Shown here: positions 1-8,222 of the stretch, one piece after another
How positions within the stretch are numbered: position 1 is the first letter of the stretch
Layout of the letters: every line of letters starts with the position of its first letter
Source of the DNA: a virus
Reading direction: 5' to 3' (one strand)
DNA length: 44,534 nt
IMG/VR virus record: IMGVR_UViG_3300007234_000023
Span: 1-44,534 of that record
The notes under the pieces: model-generated
What the model saw: the letters and a program-made list of their open reading frames with translations, nothing else
Told to the model about the DNA's origin: nothing
The model's database searches: none
Translations under genes and position numbers: made by a program

Positions 1-1
1 C

Positions 2-1480
2 TTTGCCACAACTGGTGCCGCCACTTTAGGTGCTGGTACCAATTTAGGCTTTGATTCTGCTGCTACAGTTTCTCTTGACGTAGGTGACAGAACTGATGCT
101 GTCCATGTCCCCGTAGGTACTACTGCTGAAAGACCAACTGCTGCTGCTGGTATGTTCCGCTATAACACTACATTATCTCAGTTCGAGGGTTACACAACTG
201 AATGGGGTGCCATTGGTGGCGGTGGAACTAATACCTTTACTCGTGATGCCTTTACTGGTGACGGCTCAACTACTGATTTCACGCTGTCACAGGCTATAGA
301 TGACGAGAATGACTTAATTGTATTCAATGGCGGTGTATTCCAGAATCAAGATGCCTATACTGTCTCAGGCACTACCCTGACTTTTGATACTGCTCCTGCT
401 AATGGCAATGTACTGATTGTTTATTCTGTAGCCGCAGCAGTCTCAGGAAATAACCTAAACCAAGATAGCTTTAGCGGTGACGGCTCTACTACTGCATTTA
501 CTCTGTCTATCAACCCAGTAAATGAAAATAACACTCAGGTATTCATTGATGGTGTATATCAGCAGAAAGATGCCTATAGCACTTCTGGCACTACACTAAC
601 CTTTAGTGCTGCTCCTGCCAGTGGTACAACTATTGAGGTTATGACGTTCACGCAGACCGAGATTAACGTACCTGTAGATGGCACAATCACGCCAGCTAAG
701 ATTGCTAGTGGTGACTTCTACTTTGATACTGACACGCTTTATATTGATGCTACTAATAATAGAGTTGGAATTGGCACTAGCAGTCCTAGCACTACACTTG
801 ATGTTGCTGGTGCTGGAAGTTTTAGCGACACTCTCACCGTAATAAACAGTAAGCTAACAAACATCTCATCTTACGATATGCTTGCTCTTAATGGGGCGAC
901 CTCATTCACCGGCACTTCTGGCGTAGCGGCTAGTAGTGGAAATGTTTTATACCTTGCTCCATCTGGAGGGAGTCATAAATTCAGAATTAATAATGTTGAG
1001 GTGGGAGGCTTTAATTCAAGTGGAGTGCTAGACCTTTCGCAAAACGGAGTTTACCTAGGCGGTACAGCAGCAGCCAACCTACTTGATTACTATCTTGAGT
1101 CTACTTTTACCCCTATATCAAGAGGCGGCACAGTGGCAGGGACTGGAACATATAGCCAACAGAATGGAACTTATACTCGTATAGGCAGACTTGTTGCTTT
1201 TAATGCTTGGGTTGAGTGGAATGGTCACACAGGCTCAGGGAATATGCGTTTAAGCATACCACTTGCTGGTACATCCTTTCAGTACCAAAGTATAACCTTA
1301 AACTATCAATATCAGCTCACACTTACCCCCAATTATTATGTTGTTGGCGGGTATATAGTGACATACGCGGACTATGCTGAAATTCAGCAGCAGCCCGTAG
1401 GTGGTGGGACTGTCAGCAGCCCTGCTCTCAACACAGCTACTCTTTGTGGTGTAATGTATACCGCAGCATACGAGGTATAA
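2..1480 (+). CDS. Tail fibre / receptor-binding protein, 5' end outside window
   Basis: The frame is open from base 2 and reads as fibre sequence before the first internal ATG at 152, so the gene starts upstream of the window; 492 residues are visible. Two tandem units of about 60 residues, each starting with GDGSTT and carrying a V-x-NGGVFQ/V-x-IDGVYQ strand, lie near 230-660. A GIGTSSPSTTLDV segment typical of phage fibre shafts follows at about 770-810. The C-terminus (FTPISRGGTVAGTGTYS onward) resembles the beta-rich terminal domain found on many phage fibres and probably contacts the host. No S74 chaperone is present, unlike the two fibres downstream. Role inferred from composition and context. 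Confidence 0.85.
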   Translation, partial: FATTGAATLGAGTNLGFDSAATVSLDVGDRTDAVHVPVGTTAERPTAAAGMFRYNTTLSQFEGYTTEWGAIGGGGTNTFTRDAFTGDGSTTDFTLSQAIDDENDLIVFNGGVFQNQDAYTVSGTTLTFDTAPANGNVLIVYSVAAAVSGNNLNQDSFSGDGSTTAFTLSINPVNENNTQVFIDGVYQQKDAYSTSGTTLTFSAAPASGTTIEVMTFTQTEINVPVDGTITPAKIASGDFYFDTDTLYIDATNNRVGIGTSSPSTTLDVAGAGSFSDTLTVINSKLTNISSYDMLALNGATSFTGTSGVAASSGNVLYLAPSGGSHKFRINNVEVGGFNSSGVLDLSQNGVYLGGTAAANLLDYYLESTFTPISRGGTVAGTGTYSQQNGTYTRIGRLVAFNAWVEWNGHTGSGNMRLSIPLAGTSFQYQSITLNYQYQLTLTPNYYVVGGYIVTYADYAEIQQQPVGGGTVSSPALNTATLCGVMYTAAYEV

Positions 1481-1482
1481 AT

Positions 1483-2301
1483 ATGAAACCATTTCTAATA
1501 ACAGCAGAACCAATAGCCAACATTACATTGAAAGATGGTACACCAGAAGTCAGAAAACCAGCAGTCTTTGTTGTATACATGGATGATAAAGGGAAATGCC
1601 ATACTGAGAAGTTTGAAGATGGTGATACTAGGCTTGCTACAGAGCCAGAGATTGTACAGCACTGTTTAAATAACATTAAGACTGTTAATGAAGCTACCGA
1701 GATTAAATGTATTGAATTCCACGCTATGCCTAGACGGGTCAAGTATGAAGGTGCTGGAATGAAAAGAACACCAGCAGGTTTTGAAAATAACCCTTTGTTC
1801 GGATGTTGTTCAGTGATGTATAAAGATAAATTAAATACGCCAATAATCGCACAGCCAGTTAAAAAGACTGAGACAGGTGAGATTGTTGAAGGTACAGACG
1901 CAGACTATGACCAGTGTGATTGTCCAGAATTAGCAGAGTTTACAAAAGCTATCCATAGAGATACAGGTGGTATTTATAAGGAAGCAGCTAGACTAATGCA
2001 GCTTAAAGATGAGCCTGATTACCAAGCTACTGAGACTGTAGAAGTCACTGAAGAAGTCACTGAAGTCATTGGAGACAAAGCAGTCATTAAGACAGTTACC
2101 AAGACTGTAGAGATTCCATTGACTGACCAGATACCTTGTGTAGACGAAGATGGTAATGGCATCTGTGATATTTGTAACACCACACATGAGAAGTTCCCGA
2201 TTGTTAAGCCTAAGACGATACAAGTGCCTAGAATGATTGAAGGCAAGAAAGTATCAGAAGAAGATAAGGCTAGACTCGCTGAACTAATGGAGAAATTATA
2301 A
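1483..2301 (+). CDS. Unknown acidic protein in tail-fibre cluster
   Basis: 272 residues from ATG 1483, two bases after the preceding stop and behind a GAGG ribosome site; an in-frame TTG at 1444 would overlap the fibre gene and is less likely. I do not recognise a family. The middle has Val/Thr/Glu repeats (TETVEVTEEVTEV). Near the C-terminus, DEDGNGICDICN fits an EF-hand/thrombospondin-3-type calcium loop (D-x-D-x-N-G) and also holds a CxxC pair. More Cys residues lie at CDCPE and CCSV. The stop overlaps the next start (TAATG), so it is probably co-translated with the fibres and could be a fibre partner or assembly factor. That role is inferred from position only. Confidence 0.75.
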   Translation: MKPFLITAEPIANITLKDGTPEVRKPAVFVVYMDDKGKCHTEKFEDGDTRLATEPEIVQHCLNNIKTVNEATEIKCIEFHAMPRRVKYEGAGMKRTPAGFENNPLFGCCSVMYKDKLNTPIIAQPVKKTETGEIVEGTDADYDQCDCPELAEFTKAIHRDTGGIYKEAARLMQLKDEPDYQATETVEVTEEVTEVIGDKAVIKTVTKTVEIPLTDQIPCVDEDGNGICDICNTTHEKFPIVKPKTIQVPRMIEGKKVSEEDKARLAELMEKL

Positions 2302-3536
2302 TGGCATTAACAAAAGTATCACAGCCTATGTCATCAACTCCGAGTATTGATGATAATGGTACAGCTACAGCGTTGACGATTGACAGCTCAGGATTCGTGG
2401 CTATTGGCTCAACTCCAAGCGCATGGCGAACTTCTTTTACTGACTACGCATTAGATGTCGGTACGCATAGCGCATTATATGACCAATTTGGCGGTAATAC
2501 GTTCCTTGCAAATAATCTCTATCGTAATAACAGTGGCGCATTAACTTATAAAACAACCAATACTGCCGCTTATCTTGAATTTGGTGGTGGCGGCATGAGC
2601 TTTTACAATGCGCCTAGCGGAACAGCAGATACAACTGCAACTTTTACAAACAGAATGTCTATCGACTCCTCTGGCAATATTGCTCTTGGTGGTGGAACCA
2701 TAAACACTGCTGCTAGTTATAGAACAGTAGATATTAATACTGGGACACCCGGCTCACTTTTGCGACTTAATGCAGCAAGTGGCGTATATCATAGATTTAT
2801 TAATAATGGAGCTGATTTAAGTATTAGTGCTGATGATGGCAATACTGGCGCATCTACTAATATCTACTTTAATGTAGATGGAAATACTGCCATGCAAATC
2901 GACTCCTCTGGAATAGTGACGATAAGCTCAGGCTTTATTGGGGAAGGCGATACTACGCTTTTGTTTGCCTCTAGTGTAGATGCTATTGTACCAAGAGGAA
3001 CAGGTGGCGCAGCAAGGGATAACGCTATTAGCTTTGGTAATGCGACTAACAGATGGAAGGATATATACGCCGCCAACGGAACTATTCAAACTTCTGACGA
3101 ACGCGAGAAACAGGACATTGAAGAACTCAGCCAAGCTGAACAGAATGTCGCTGTATCTGCTAAAGCATTGTTACGCAAATTTCGCTGGAAAGATGCTGTA
3201 GCTGATAAAGGTGACGATGCCCGTATTCACTTTGGCATTATCGCACAAGACCTGAAAGCTGCTTTTGAAGCTGAAGGCTTAGACGCTGGTAGATATGCAA
3301 TGTTTATTCACAACGAATGGTGGGAAACCTATACTGATGTTCCTGCTGTTGAGGCTCAAGATGCTGTTCTTGATGAAGATGGCAATGTTGTCACTGAGGC
3401 TGTAGAAGCTAAAGAAGCCTATACTCGAACAGACATATACAATACAGAAGAAGAATCACCAGAAGGCGCAGTTAGAAAAGACCGCATGGGTGTACGCTAC
3501 TCAGAACTACTAGCATTTATTATTGCAGTAATTTAG
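2301..3536 (+). CDS. Tail fibre with S74 intramolecular chaperone, short C-terminus
   Basis: 411 residues. The N-terminus (STPSIDDNGTATALTIDSS) is shared with the next gene, so the two are paralogues. The middle is a beta-rich shaft with repeated MxIDSSGN turns. The C-terminal domain is peptidase S74: Ser265 and Lys270 (SDEREK) form the expected Ser-Lys self-cleavage dyad, followed by GIIAQDL and YSELLAFII. In this family the domain trimerises the fibre and then cuts itself off. This copy stops right after YSELLAFIIAVI and lacks the usual terminal coiled coil that the neighbouring copy has. That may be natural or a small truncation. The start uses TAATG overlap. Confidence 0.88.
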   Translation: MALTKVSQPMSSTPSIDDNGTATALTIDSSGFVAIGSTPSAWRTSFTDYALDVGTHSALYDQFGGNTFLANNLYRNNSGALTYKTTNTAAYLEFGGGGMSFYNAPSGTADTTATFTNRMSIDSSGNIALGGGTINTAASYRTVDINTGTPGSLLRLNAASGVYHRFINNGADLSISADDGNTGASTNIYFNVDGNTAMQIDSSGIVTISSGFIGEGDTTLLFASSVDAIVPRGTGGAARDNAISFGNATNRWKDIYAANGTIQTSDEREKQDIEELSQAEQNVAVSAKALLRKFRWKDAVADKGDDARIHFGIIAQDLKAAFEAEGLDAGRYAMFIHNEWWETYTDVPAVEAQDAVLDEDGNVVTEAVEAKEAYTRTDIYNTEEESPEGAVRKDRMGVRYSELLAFIIAVI

Positions 3537-3545
3537 GAGAATCAC

Positions 3546-4565
3546 ATGGCAAAAACAACAGTACCACAAGAGCTATCAAGCACTCCTAACATCACTGACA
3601 ATGGCACAGCTACTGCTATCACTATTGACTCAAGTCAAAATGTCGGCATAGGCACTAGCAGCCCTGATGTATTTAGTCGTGCCTATACAGGTACAATTGT
3701 CGGCATAAGTTCTGCATCTGGTGAATCTGCTTTCATGATTAATTCTAGCGGAACTAATGTTGCAGCTTTGGAGCTAGGCAGAGCAGGAGCTAGAGAAACG
3801 CTAATTTATGATACTAGCACAGTTACACAAATAGGCTCTGTAACTTCTAAACCTGTTTTGTTTACTACAGGCGGCACAGAGCGTATGCGCATCGACACCT
3901 CTGGAAACCTGCTTATCAATGATACTAGCGGTTCTGGCGATAAAGTTTATGTTGGGGGTAAGGTAAGAGCTTCTGGTGGTTTTAAAATGGATGGGGGAAC
4001 AGAAATTTTAGCCGTAGCAGCAGAAACTATGGGGTTTTATACCAATACCGGAGAACGTATGCGGCTTGACCCTTCTGGAAACTTGCTGCTCGGGACTACT
4101 ACTAATCAAAATGGAAGCGGTGCTAGATTTAGTGTAGTTAATACTAACTCAACCTACGGCTATGGTTTTGGAACTGTATCATCTTTTTCACCTTTTTATG
4201 TTATACCCGGAGTAACTGGTGGAACAGGAGCTGGGGTTTATTTAGCTGCTAATGGTTCTTCATGGACATCTGGCTCCGATGAGACTCTCAAAGAAAACAT
4301 AGAAGATATTGGAAGTGTTTTAAACAAAATATCTAGTATTAGAACTGTTAAATATAATTTAATTGGCGATGAAGATAAGAAAATAGGCTTTATAGCGCAA
4401 GACTGGATAAATGACTTCCCAGAAGTAGTAACTACAGATGAGCGAACAGGTAAACTTGGTATTCAATACACAGAAACAATAGCTGTACTTATGAAAGCCA
4501 TCCAAGAACAGCAAACGATTATTGATGACCTTAAAGCTCGAATAGAAACCTTAGAAGGAGCATAG
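3546..4565 (+). CDS. Tail fibre with complete S74 intramolecular chaperone
   Basis: 339 residues, with ribosome site AGGAG eight bases upstream. The N-terminus parallels the preceding fibre (STPNITDNGTATAITIDSS), followed by GIGTSSPD and MRIDTSGNLL shaft repeats. The C-terminal S74 domain is complete: Ser244 and Lys249 (SDETLKENI), GFIAQDW, IQYTETIAVLMKAI and a terminal coiled coil (QEQQTIIDDLKARIETLE). By family knowledge the domain assembles a trimer, then releases itself. Having two S74 fibres plus the first fibre suggests branched fibres or alternative receptor-binding tips, which is an inference. Confidence 0.9.
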   Translation: MAKTTVPQELSSTPNITDNGTATAITIDSSQNVGIGTSSPDVFSRAYTGTIVGISSASGESAFMINSSGTNVAALELGRAGARETLIYDTSTVTQIGSVTSKPVLFTTGGTERMRIDTSGNLLINDTSGSGDKVYVGGKVRASGGFKMDGGTEILAVAAETMGFYTNTGERMRLDPSGNLLLGTTTNQNGSGARFSVVNTNSTYGYGFGTVSSFSPFYVIPGVTGGTGAGVYLAANGSSWTSGSDETLKENIEDIGSVLNKISSIRTVKYNLIGDEDKKIGFIAQDWINDFPEVVTTDERTGKLGIQYTETIAVLMKAIQEQQTIIDDLKARIETLEGA

Positions 4566-4569
4566 TCTA

Positions 4570-4872
4570 ATGGCAACAGTTTGGACAATCGAACAACTAG
4601 AACGCAACACGGCTGATGGTGGAGTCACCACAGCTCACTGGAGAGCTACCCTGACCAGTGGCGATAACTCAGCAACCAACTATAGCTCTGTAGGCTTTAG
4701 CCCTGACGCATCTGCTGATGGCTTTGTAGCCTATGACAGCCTTGATGAAGCTACTGTTATCGGCTGGGTACAGGCTTCTGAAGGCATTGATGTTGACACT
4801 ATTGAAGCTAACTTGCAGGCACAGATTGACGCTCTGGAGAATCCAGTCAGCGCAAGTGGCTTACCTTGGTAA
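4570..4872 (+). CDS. Conserved small fibre-cluster protein, unknown function
   Basis: 100 residues. It resembles a small family often seen beside tail-fibre genes in marine phages, with an N-terminal MATVWTIEQLERNTADGGV followed by HWRAT. The C-terminus (ANLQAQIDALENPVSASGLPW) ends in a Pro-Trp pair, as I recall for these proteins. It is acidic, with no signal peptide or membrane segment. It sits five bases after the S74 fibre stop and shares its transcript. Its function is unknown; a virion or fibre accessory role is only suggested by position. Confidence 0.75.
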   Translation: MATVWTIEQLERNTADGGVTTAHWRATLTSGDNSATNYSSVGFSPDASADGFVAYDSLDEATVIGWVQASEGIDVDTIEANLQAQIDALENPVSASGLPW

Positions 4873-4895
4873 TTTAACTTAACAGGAGAATCACA

Positions 4896-5099
4896 ATGGG
4901 AAAAGATAAAAAGACACCCATCACGATTGATGACAAAGAATACACGCTTGAAGATATGACACCAGAGCAACAGGCTATGGTAAACCATATTACTGACTTG
5001 GATAGAAAACTTCAGAGTGCAAGATTCAACCTTGACCAGCTACAGGTCGGCAAGAGTGCCTTTGTTAATATGCTAACTGAGTCTCTTAAAGACGAATAG
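4896..5099 (+). CDS. Small helical conserved protein
   Basis: 67 residues with a strong ribosome site (AGGAGAATCACA then ATG). The N-terminus (ITIDDKEYTLEDMTPEQQAMVNHI) followed by an amphipathic helix (DLDRKLQSARFNLDQLQVGKSAF) resembles a short protein common in marine phage fibre clusters. It probably forms a helical oligomer. No enzymatic motif is seen. It lies between the fibre accessory gene and the first secreted protein, with gaps of 23 and 4 bases. Confidence 0.75.
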   Translation: MGKDKKTPITIDDKEYTLEDMTPEQQAMVNHITDLDRKLQSARFNLDQLQVGKSAFVNMLTESLKDE

Positions 5100-5103
5100 A
5101 TGA

Positions 5104-5712
5104 ATGAAATGGATATTACTGTTTCTATTGATACCCTGCATTGCGCTGGGGCAGCAGACTGGTGACTTAAACACCAACAACGTCAATAGTACAGTAAATA
5201 GCGAAAACCCTGACAACTCCGTAGTTAATAACTTTAATGGGGCTGGCAGCGCATCACGGGTAACTCCCGTACCCTCCGCTATCACGCCGAGCTATATATT
5301 TAACGGCTCAGATAGCTGCTTAATTGGTACTGGCGCAGGGATACAGCTAGACGTACTAGGCTTTAGCATCGGTGGTTACAAGCAGGATGATGAATGTAAT
5401 CGCAGGCGTGACGCTAGAGCTTTAAACGATTTAGGTATGCAGATTGCTGCCATCTCAAGGTTGTGCCAATCAGACGAGAACTGGGCGGCAATGTTTAAAG
5501 CAGGAACTTATTGCCCTGTCATGGTTAGAGGTAGCCTGATGGTAGGTCGGCAAGCGTACTTTGCGATGAGGCGTGACCCAGAGCTGCTGATACCAAACTA
5601 TCGGCAGGACAGAGAATTTTACGATGCCGTGCTTGGCATAGGGGTTGAAGATGAAGAAAATACTAATGACACTCGCAGTATCTCTGAGCGTTTCAGGACA
5701 AGCATACGCTGA
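5104..5712 (+). CDS. Secreted protein of unknown function
   Basis: 202 residues. A clear signal peptide (MKWILLFLLIPCIALG, then QQT) predicts export; the Cys lacks a proper lipobox because Pro precedes it. After cleavage comes an Asn/Ser-rich stretch (LNTNNVNSTVNSENPD). The rest has Cys residues at SDSCLIG, DDECNRR, SRLCQSD and GTYCPVM that could form disulphides in the periplasm. The 3' end overlaps the next gene by 62 bases in another frame. No family is recognised. An exported protein between fibres and lysis genes could act on the envelope late in infection, or be a virion component that phages of this group carry. Confidence 0.75.
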   Translation: MKWILLFLLIPCIALGQQTGDLNTNNVNSTVNSENPDNSVVNNFNGAGSASRVTPVPSAITPSYIFNGSDSCLIGTGAGIQLDVLGFSIGGYKQDDECNRRRDARALNDLGMQIAAISRLCQSDENWAAMFKAGTYCPVMVRGSLMVGRQAYFAMRRDPELLIPNYRQDREFYDAVLGIGVEDEENTNDTRSISERFRTSIR

Positions 5713-6418
5713 TGAAATCTCAGACCTTGTTAATGCGAGTAATTCGCTCATCACTACGATGGATGCTGGACAGTATGCTGTCAGTGGTCTTGCTTACTAT
5801 GCTGGTATTGGTGGGATTGCTGAGTCTAATACGATTGACTCCGGCATTATATCTCAAGCTCAGATGGATGCTTATAATTCTGCACTGGCAGATGTCCAGT
5901 CGGCTACCTATTACAATGCGCAGATGTTTTTCCAAGACCAAGCGGATGTTGCGCTTGAACAGATGAGCCTTGCCATTGATGACTTTGTAGATGCGACAAG
6001 TACAATGTCACAAGTTATCACAGTATTTAACATGGCATCTGAAGCCGCCACTACCGAAACCCAGCTTGCTCTACAGAGCTATGTGACTGATAACTCACTG
6101 GAGATTACTCAAGGTCAGGTGCTGGAATATAATGAGTCTTTGGAATCAGTACAGACTTACTCTCAGATGGCTGCTGCGTTTATACAGGCTAGTCAGAACG
6201 ATTTTATTACTCAGACTGTTGACCAGCAGAGCCAAGACTTTAATGTTTCTTTATTTGAAACAACTGCAACCTACACGCAATCTACTGACCACCTGATGCT
6301 GACTTGGGCGCAAACTAATGAGTCTATGGGCTTTATGAACTTCTTCCAAAACGACATTAAATCTGCACTTGATGTAATGGGCGTAGGTCAGTCTATCTAC
6401 GAAGGCAACAAGCTGTAA
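5651..6418 (+). CDS. Second secreted protein of unknown function
   Basis: 255 residues from ATG 5651; an in-frame TTG six bases earlier is less likely. The signal peptide MKKILMTLAVSLSVSGQAYA ends with an AYA-DE cleavage site. The mature part is acidic, rich in Gln, Ser, Thr and Ala, nearly free of Lys/Arg and predicted mostly helical. No Cys remains after cleavage and no enzymatic motif is visible. It overlaps the upstream secreted gene by 62 bases, which suggests linked expression, and its stop overlaps the next start (TAATG). The function is unknown. Confidence 0.78.
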   Translation: MKKILMTLAVSLSVSGQAYADEISDLVNASNSLITTMDAGQYAVSGLAYYAGIGGIAESNTIDSGIISQAQMDAYNSALADVQSATYYNAQMFFQDQADVALEQMSLAIDDFVDATSTMSQVITVFNMASEAATTETQLALQSYVTDNSLEITQGQVLEYNESLESVQTYSQMAAAFIQASQNDFITQTVDQQSQDFNVSLFETTATYTQSTDHLMLTWAQTNESMGFMNFFQNDIKSALDVMGVGQSIYEGNKL

Positions 6419-6969
6419 TGCTTGATGATGCTGAGGTTAAAGTTGGCGGCTTCAAGCTCAAGGGTGCTTGGATTGTTGTTGCTTTATCCATCTTGACCCC
6501 GGTTGTTGGGGGCATATGGGCGGTTGCTGAGTTTTTTGGTCGGATAGATTCGCTGGAAAGCTCGGTTGATGAGTTTTCTATCCCAGACATTGCTCCTTTA
6601 CAGGAACAGCTTTCCGTACTACGTACTGAACTTGATGACATGAAGCAGGACTTGGGGGGTACTGGAACTAGGTTGGATACTAGGATTGCAGTAATGGAAG
6701 ACCAGCTAGAATCGCAGGATATATCTCAGCTACAAGGTCGATTAGCCGAGCTTGCAACTAATCTTCAAACAATTATGACTCAACAGCAGCAATTACTCGA
6801 TTTACGAGATAGAATAGAGGAAGCTGAAAGAACAGTTACAGTAAACCAGCGGCTTTCAGAGGATACGCTAGAAGCCGTACAAGAATTTGCAGAAGATGTT
6901 GAACGCTTTGCACAGGAAGTCGACGATTTATGGGAAGCCTTTGATGCAGTCAGTAACCCTTTGAGGTAA
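6418..6969 (+). CDS. Membrane-anchored coiled-coil protein
   Basis: 183 residues. One membrane helix (about 16-39, GAWIVVALSILTPVVGGIWAV) follows a short N-terminus. A long coiled coil with heptad Leu/Ile fills most of residues 45-170. A single N-terminal anchor plus periplasmic coiled coil is the topology of an inner-membrane spanin, but no outer-membrane lipoprotein partner with a lipobox is seen nearby, so a spanin role is only a possibility. It sits between the secreted proteins and the lysis genes and is translationally coupled upstream by TAATG. Confidence 0.75.
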   Translation: MLDDAEVKVGGFKLKGAWIVVALSILTPVVGGIWAVAEFFGRIDSLESSVDEFSIPDIAPLQEQLSVLRTELDDMKQDLGGTGTRLDTRIAVMEDQLESQDISQLQGRLAELATNLQTIMTQQQQLLDLRDRIEEAERTVTVNQRLSEDTLEAVQEFAEDVERFAQEVDDLWEAFDAVSNPLR

Positions 6970-6971
6970 TT

Positions 6972-7187
6972 ATGGACCAACAATCAATTATAAACTTAGG
7001 ATTTAGTGTCATCGCTGCCGGTACTGGTTGGGTGCTCAAAACTATTTATGACGCGGTGAAGTCCTTAGAGAAAGAGGTCCATATCGACTATGTACGTAAA
7101 GACGACTATAAAGACGACATACATGAAATAAAAGAACTGCTAGGAGCTATCTTTAAAAGACTAGACAACAAAGTAGACAAGCGATGA
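6972..7187 (+). CDS. Small membrane protein, holin-cassette accessory
   Basis: 71 residues. One hydrophobic N-terminal helix (SIINLGFSVIAAGTGWVLKTIY) is followed by a charged region (DYVRKDDYKDDIHEIKELLGAIFKRLD). Short proteins with this YVRKDD pattern are common next to phage lysis genes. In family terms it resembles haemolysin XhlA-like holin accessories, but with the helix at the N-terminus. It precedes a 41-residue membrane ORF and the holin. The exact role is unproven. Confidence 0.75.
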   Translation: MDQQSIINLGFSVIAAGTGWVLKTIYDAVKSLEKEVHIDYVRKDDYKDDIHEIKELLGAIFKRLDNKVDKR

Positions 7188-7309
7188 AAACACTAATAAA
7201 AACAATAGGTAAAAAGGTTACTTACCGCCTCTGCTATATGTCTGACCTGCAAAGCGGCAGTTTATTTCTTGGAATACTTATACTAATTATCGTACTGGGG
7301 GTCCTATGA
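7184..7309 (+). CDS. 41-residue single-pass membrane protein in lysis cassette
   Basis: This short ORF fills the only gap between the 71-residue protein and the holin. Its ATG overlaps the upstream stop (ATGA) and its stop overlaps the holin start (ATGA). It begins MKTLIKTIGKKVTYRLC, a basic N-terminus, and ends in a hydrophobic helix (LFLGILILIIVLGVL). Double overlap, sensible topology and location support a real gene. It could be a second holin, an antiholin or a small lysis regulator; no family is recognised. Confidence 0.65.
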   Translation: MKTLIKTIGKKVTYRLCYMSDLQSGSLFLGILILIIVLGVL

Positions 7310-7779
7310 AATTCGGTGCAATTAAAAATCTAGTGGGTGCTGTAGCACCTACAATCGGTGCGGCACTGGGCGGCCCTGTAGGGGGCGCAGCCGCTAAAGT
7401 TATCTCACAGGCTCTTGGGTGCAAAGAAGACGAACGCAGTATTGAGCAGGCTGTACAGGCAGCAAGTCCCGAAGACCTAGCAAAAATACGCGAAGCCGAG
7501 CTTGAATTTGAATCAAAAATGGCGGAACTAAAAGTCGATGTTTTTGCCCTTGAGGCCCAAGACAAGCAGGATGCCCGTAAACACTTTGCCAAAGACTGGA
7601 CTGCTAAGTTTATCGGTATATTAATGGTACTGTTTTTCTGTGCTTACATTGCTATGGTCACTATAATGCCTCCTGAGCAAAATTCTATGGAGCTGATTAA
7701 CCTTGTACTTGGCTATTTAGGTGGACTTGTTAGCGCAGTTATTTCTTTTTACTTTGGCGCCTCACAGAAGCAGGATTGA
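7306..7779 (+). CDS. Holin, GTA three-transmembrane type
   Basis: 157 residues. The N-terminus has a Gly/Ala-rich hydrophobic stretch (LGGPVGGAAAKVISQALG), a charged middle (ASPEDLAKIREAELEFESKMAELK), then two C-terminal membrane helices (FIGILMVLFFCAYIAMVTI and LINLVLGYLGGLVSAVISFYFG). This layout matches the three-TM holin family first described for gene transfer agent release. Holins collect in the inner membrane and open it at a set time so that the endolysin reaches peptidoglycan. The lysozyme gene starts two bases after its stop. Confidence 0.85.
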   Translation: MKFGAIKNLVGAVAPTIGAALGGPVGGAAAKVISQALGCKEDERSIEQAVQAASPEDLAKIREAELEFESKMAELKVDVFALEAQDKQDARKHFAKDWTAKFIGILMVLFFCAYIAMVTIMPPEQNSMELINLVLGYLGGLVSAVISFYFGASQKQD

Positions 7780-7781
7780 CA

Positions 7782-8213
7782 ATGAGCGACAGAATATTAC
7801 AGATACTACGAAGGCATGAAGGGGTAAAGAACCACGTTTATCTTGACCACCTTGGTTATGAAACTATTGGCGTTGGGCGCTGTATCAAAGAAGATGTGGG
7901 GCTAGGGCTATCAGAAGACGAGATTGACTACCTACTTACTAACGATGTGACCCGGTGCATTAACGAGCTAGGTAAGTCGTTTGCGTGGTTTTCTGACCTA
8001 GATAATGCCCGTAGGGATGCTATGATTAACTTGTGTTTTCAGCTTGGAATCACTAAACTTTTAAAATTCAAAAACTTCTTAGCCGAAATGGCTGAGGGTA
8101 ACTACGAATTAGCTGGCCCGCACCTTTTGGACAGCTTGTATGCGAAACAGACTCCTGCTAGAGCCAACGAAGTCGCTGAGATGATTGTCTCTGGTAAATA
8201 TCAAGATTGGTAA
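7782..8213 (+). CDS. Endolysin, GH24 (T4-type) lysozyme
   Basis: 143 residues from ATG 7782; an in-frame TTG six bases earlier would overlap the holin stop. The active site of GH24 muramidases is plain: Glu13 in RRHEG, Asp22 in YLD and Thr28 in YETIGVG, giving the E-8-D-5-T spacing of T4 lysozyme. It cleaves the MurNAc-GlcNAc bond of peptidoglycan. There is no signal peptide, so release depends on the holin next door. The length is typical of minimal phage lysozymes. Confidence 0.93.
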   Translation: MSDRILQILRRHEGVKNHVYLDHLGYETIGVGRCIKEDVGLGLSEDEIDYLLTNDVTRCINELGKSFAWFSDLDNARRDAMINLCFQLGITKLLKFKNFLAEMAEGNYELAGPHLLDSLYAKQTPARANEVAEMIVSGKYQDW

Positions 8214-8222
8214 GGGTTATGT

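Noticed and set aside
1444-1482. Upstream TTG start for the second gene
   Set aside because: It would overlap the fibre gene by 37 bases and lacks a ribosome site, whereas ATG 1483 has GAGG at proper spacing.
6418-6969. Definite inner-membrane spanin
   Set aside because: Topology fits, but there is no lipoprotein partner with a lipobox and the length exceeds most Rz proteins, so only a membrane coiled-coil protein is called.
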